A DNA stretch of 64,000 nucleotides from Chrysomallon squamiferum (taxonomy: Eukaryota > Mollusca > Gastropoda > Neomphalida > Peltospiridae). Position numbers and translations under genes: made by a program. The stretch is from the NCBI GenBank assembly GCA_012295275.1, contig CM022679.1, positions 15,804,342 through 15,868,341 of the forward strand. Reading direction: 5' to 3'. Under the pieces are notes generated by a model, which saw nothing but the letters and a program-made list of their open reading frames with translations, had not been told where the DNA came from and made no database searches. This document shows positions 61,045-64,000 of the stretch, piece after piece (position 1 is the stretch's first letter; the number at the start of each line of letters is the position of its first letter).

Positions 61045-64000
61045 GCAGGAGAGAATCCGATGCAGCAATGCAAGGATTGAACTTTTTCGATTAGCAGGAA
61101 AGCATCTTCTGTATGGGCAAAAAGAAAATATCACAGACTCAGATAAAGTGATCGTTATGCATTGGCTGTGTGACGTGGGTAGAACCTGTAATCTGCTGCT
61201 TCCGAGAACTGCGTTTTAATCAGAGAGCGCTCCACATCGATATCTGGAGAATAATAATTACAGCTGATAACGCATGCTGTTTTATTCATCAGCAAAACAG
61301 CAACAATAAAATGATACAGAAAGATATTTTCAGTTTTCAGATACTTTAATAAACCCAAACTATTTCTTCTATTTCTTTCTTATTTTTGACTTATTTGTTT
61401 AATTCAATTTGTTTTACCTAGATTCATGATATAATTTGCTGTATACTTTAACACAGATACGACTTATTTAGTTTCTAACAACATATGCATCATGTCACAT
61501 TTAAAAATAAACAAGATTTGTTTTTGTTTACCCTGCACTCTCGTTTTCTAATAAGTAACTGTGCTATGTATTTTGAAACATATTGGAAACATATGCTAAA
61601 GTAACATTTGAAAACATCTTTATTGTAAACATATGTTTTTCATAATCATCGAGTAAATATTTTTGAAATCATTACTGGAAACATACATTTATAATATCAA
61701 GAGTAACTGAGTTATATGTCAGTAGTAATGTGCACTAGTTACTGTGTAGAAACTTTCATTATTCGATGCTATATATAACTGGCTTAACAAATGCAATAGT
61801 ACTTCCTTTCCTCTGAAATCGCGTATAAAAACTCCCTTGTTACTCATTGATAACAGTTGTTGCAGCAAGTTTCCCCTCTCAGGTCATCACAGTAAAAAAA
61901 AGAAATATATATATATATATATTTGACATCTAATAGTTATTAGTGCTAAGACTCTGTCCTTAAACAACTGTTCTTATGTTACGTTAACGAAAAAATGTTT
62001 TAATTAACTATACACGCTGCACTTTTTTTTAAAGGGTATATCACATAATACACATTTTTTGTCACAATACAGATAATGAGAGAGGAAATCAGTTTACACA
62101 AAGGCAATGAACTGTTCTTCATCGATTGGCAGTCAGGAATCCTTTAATGAACGTTCTCAGGAATATCACGATCTTTAATAAAATTATCGAGCGGAGCTGG
62201 CTGGAACGGGAAAAGATCAGTTGGGCGCGGGTTTGAATCGAAATAAACAAGATCTGAGATGTAAAGAAACATCCCAAATTTAATGGATTCACCTCGTATT
62301 CTATTTTCCTCTTTATAATAACCTGTTTCGTTTCTTCCCACGTTTTAAAAAAAAATTATTATTATTTTATTTTTGCTCCTTCATACATTTACCCAGGTAC
62401 CATTCAGTCTGCGTATCTGTTACCATCTCCACCAGAGAGGAACAAAGAAGCAAGATTAGAAGAAAACTAACTCATCGAATTAACGATAACATTTACACTT
62501 ATTTCGAGACGTGATCAGACAGGCTGATTCATAATCTACAGCACAGAAGAGATCACGAATCCGACACTCCTGTTCTTACAATCAATACCATACTGGTTAT
62601 AATTATAACCTTATGAAAATCAACACTGCCCAGGCACGAAAGCAATTTAGAGACTGTATGAAGGAACATTTTGACTGTTTACAAGATAAATAACATAAAG
62701 TATTAACAACTACAGATCTGAAGTATTATAAACTAATATTAACAATAGACCTGAAATATCACTGACGCGCCTAATTACTTTTGACGAATGACTCGAAGCT
62801 CAGTTAAAATAATACTTATATCTTTAAAATAGCAAACGAACAAACTCTAACGACAAAATTTGAGGGATATTCTTGTAAAAGGTTTTATTAAAGTGGTCCT
62901 TTAACAGAAAACAGAAATCATTTATATTTAAAAAAATACAAATTTAATACTGTAATATCGTTCAGTATATTCAGTCGAAGGATCAATCGTCCTTGCCATT
63001 TCTTTGGGCTAATTTCCGTTCCAAACAGGGTTCATTGCTTTATCAAAGACAGTCATATGTACTGATTAAAGGAATAGATTCCTTGCTGGTGATCTATTTA
63101 GCAGGTTTACTCTCTCATTACCGGTAATTTATCTGTGAAGAAATGATAGGGCTGAACCTTGTTTGGTCACTGGATTCGTTCTATGTGATTCCAATGGAGT
63201 GTTTCTCATTCCAACTGGTTCTCCACAAATGATTTATCAATGGCTTTGGTATTTATTTTAATTTATGTTCTTCATATCTATGGAATGTGCATTTATAAAA
63301 TACTTTTATGCTAATCGAAGACAAAATCTTGTTGTACTGAAGCGAGTAACTGTTTATATTCATTAAAGTTCTCATTAAATACTCATTTGTTCATATTGGA
63401 ACATAATAGACAAAAATATATACTCGTGTGCATGGTATATTTTAATCTTTTTGCAAACACTCAAATATCTCTTACAACGAAACATACATTCATTGTGTCA
63501 TCTGTCTTTCTAGAATATCCTTTAACTGCGGGATTCTTGAAATTCCCTCCATCTCCATTTTCAGAGACAAGCTCAGCTTACAAAATAACAAGTATGAAGA
63601 ATTCAAGAGCGCAGAACATATTTTTGGATCACAAGAGGAAAAAACATCCTGTGACAGGCAACTAAGAACGCGATTTAGACGTGTTTTCTTCTTAAAAAAG
63701 GAAATATATAATGGCATTTCTTGTACGTACGTACGTTCAGTATTTTACTGATAAAGCAAACAAGACGAAAGAGAAAAGAACAGAAAAACTGAAGTAAAAT
63801 GATAATGATCCTGTTTACTGTAGCCATTTAGCAGCTGATAGTAACAAGTTTGCAGCACATATAGTTTATTTTATGTTTATCAAATTGTGTCGTATAAATG
63901 ATCATACTCTCTACTTATCTAACCCCGAATATAAAACATCGCTTAAAAATAAACGATCTGCTATCGGAACCATCACTAACGATTATCTTATCCATAATTA
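61045..64000. other. no supported gene; candidate regulatory islands
   Basis: Mixed-complexity AT-rich DNA. The stretch at about 62960-63220 is the most complex and contains CTTTATCAAAG, a TCF/LEF-like word, and CATTACCGGTAATT, a near palindrome. A minus-strand open stretch at 62144-62253 with a good acceptor is discussed separately. ACGTACGTACGT lies at about 63725-63736. Nothing else supports a gene. Confidence 0.4.

Noticed and set aside
61050-61120. tRNA-like stretch on the minus strand (CTGCTAATC then GTTCAATCC)
   Set aside because: Stems do not pair, the 5' half is missing, and the spacing does not allow a cloverleaf.

Overview
This is a window of nuclear DNA from an animal: very AT-rich, intron-rich, full of di- and trinucleotide microsatellites (AT, ATT/AAT, CA, CT), with GT..AG introns of roughly 0.1 to 3.3 kb and animal gene families. 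The gene content and repeat style fit an invertebrate, plausibly a mollusc; that taxonomic guess is inference and no single sequence here proves it. I see nothing bacterial, viral or CRISPR-like.

Five protein-coding genes can be assembled exon by exon, with reading phases that close. From left to right: (1) a mitochondrial carrier of the UCP4/SLC25A27 type on the minus strand (8163-16786, 10 exons, 318 residues); (2) and (3) two tandem plus-strand genes for GRB2-type SH3-SH2-SH3 adaptors (17327-21441, 222 residues; 28755-32717, 225 residues) with the same exon/intron layout; (4) an NOL12/RRP17-type nucleolar protein on the minus strand (36974-39423), with one small internal exon not located; (5) a 20-exon minus-strand gene for a 781-residue, highly charged, probably coiled-coil protein that I do not recognise (43123-52312). 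SLC25A27 and the first GRB2 gene are head to head with about 540 bp between start codons, so they probably share a promoter region. The second GRB2 gene and NOL12 converge, with poly(A) signals interleaved.

Mobile DNA is mostly of cut-and-paste type. A 2.83-kb element with about 610-bp terminal inverted repeats, and a broken open reading frame inside, sits in an SLC25A27 intron. The spacer between the two GRB2 genes holds two related hAT-like MITEs (one with a perfect 8-bp target duplication) and a separate 0.8-kb inverted-repeat element.

The ends (1 to about 7.8 kb and 52.4-64 kb) hold no gene I can support. They contain microsatellites, a TG-rich and a CA-rich block, polypurine tracts, and several islands of more complex sequence that are candidate regulatory elements. 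The most notable biology is the tandem GRB2 pair, whose copies have lost different conserved residues, and the unrecognised 781-residue protein. I did not find a clearly new molecular system.
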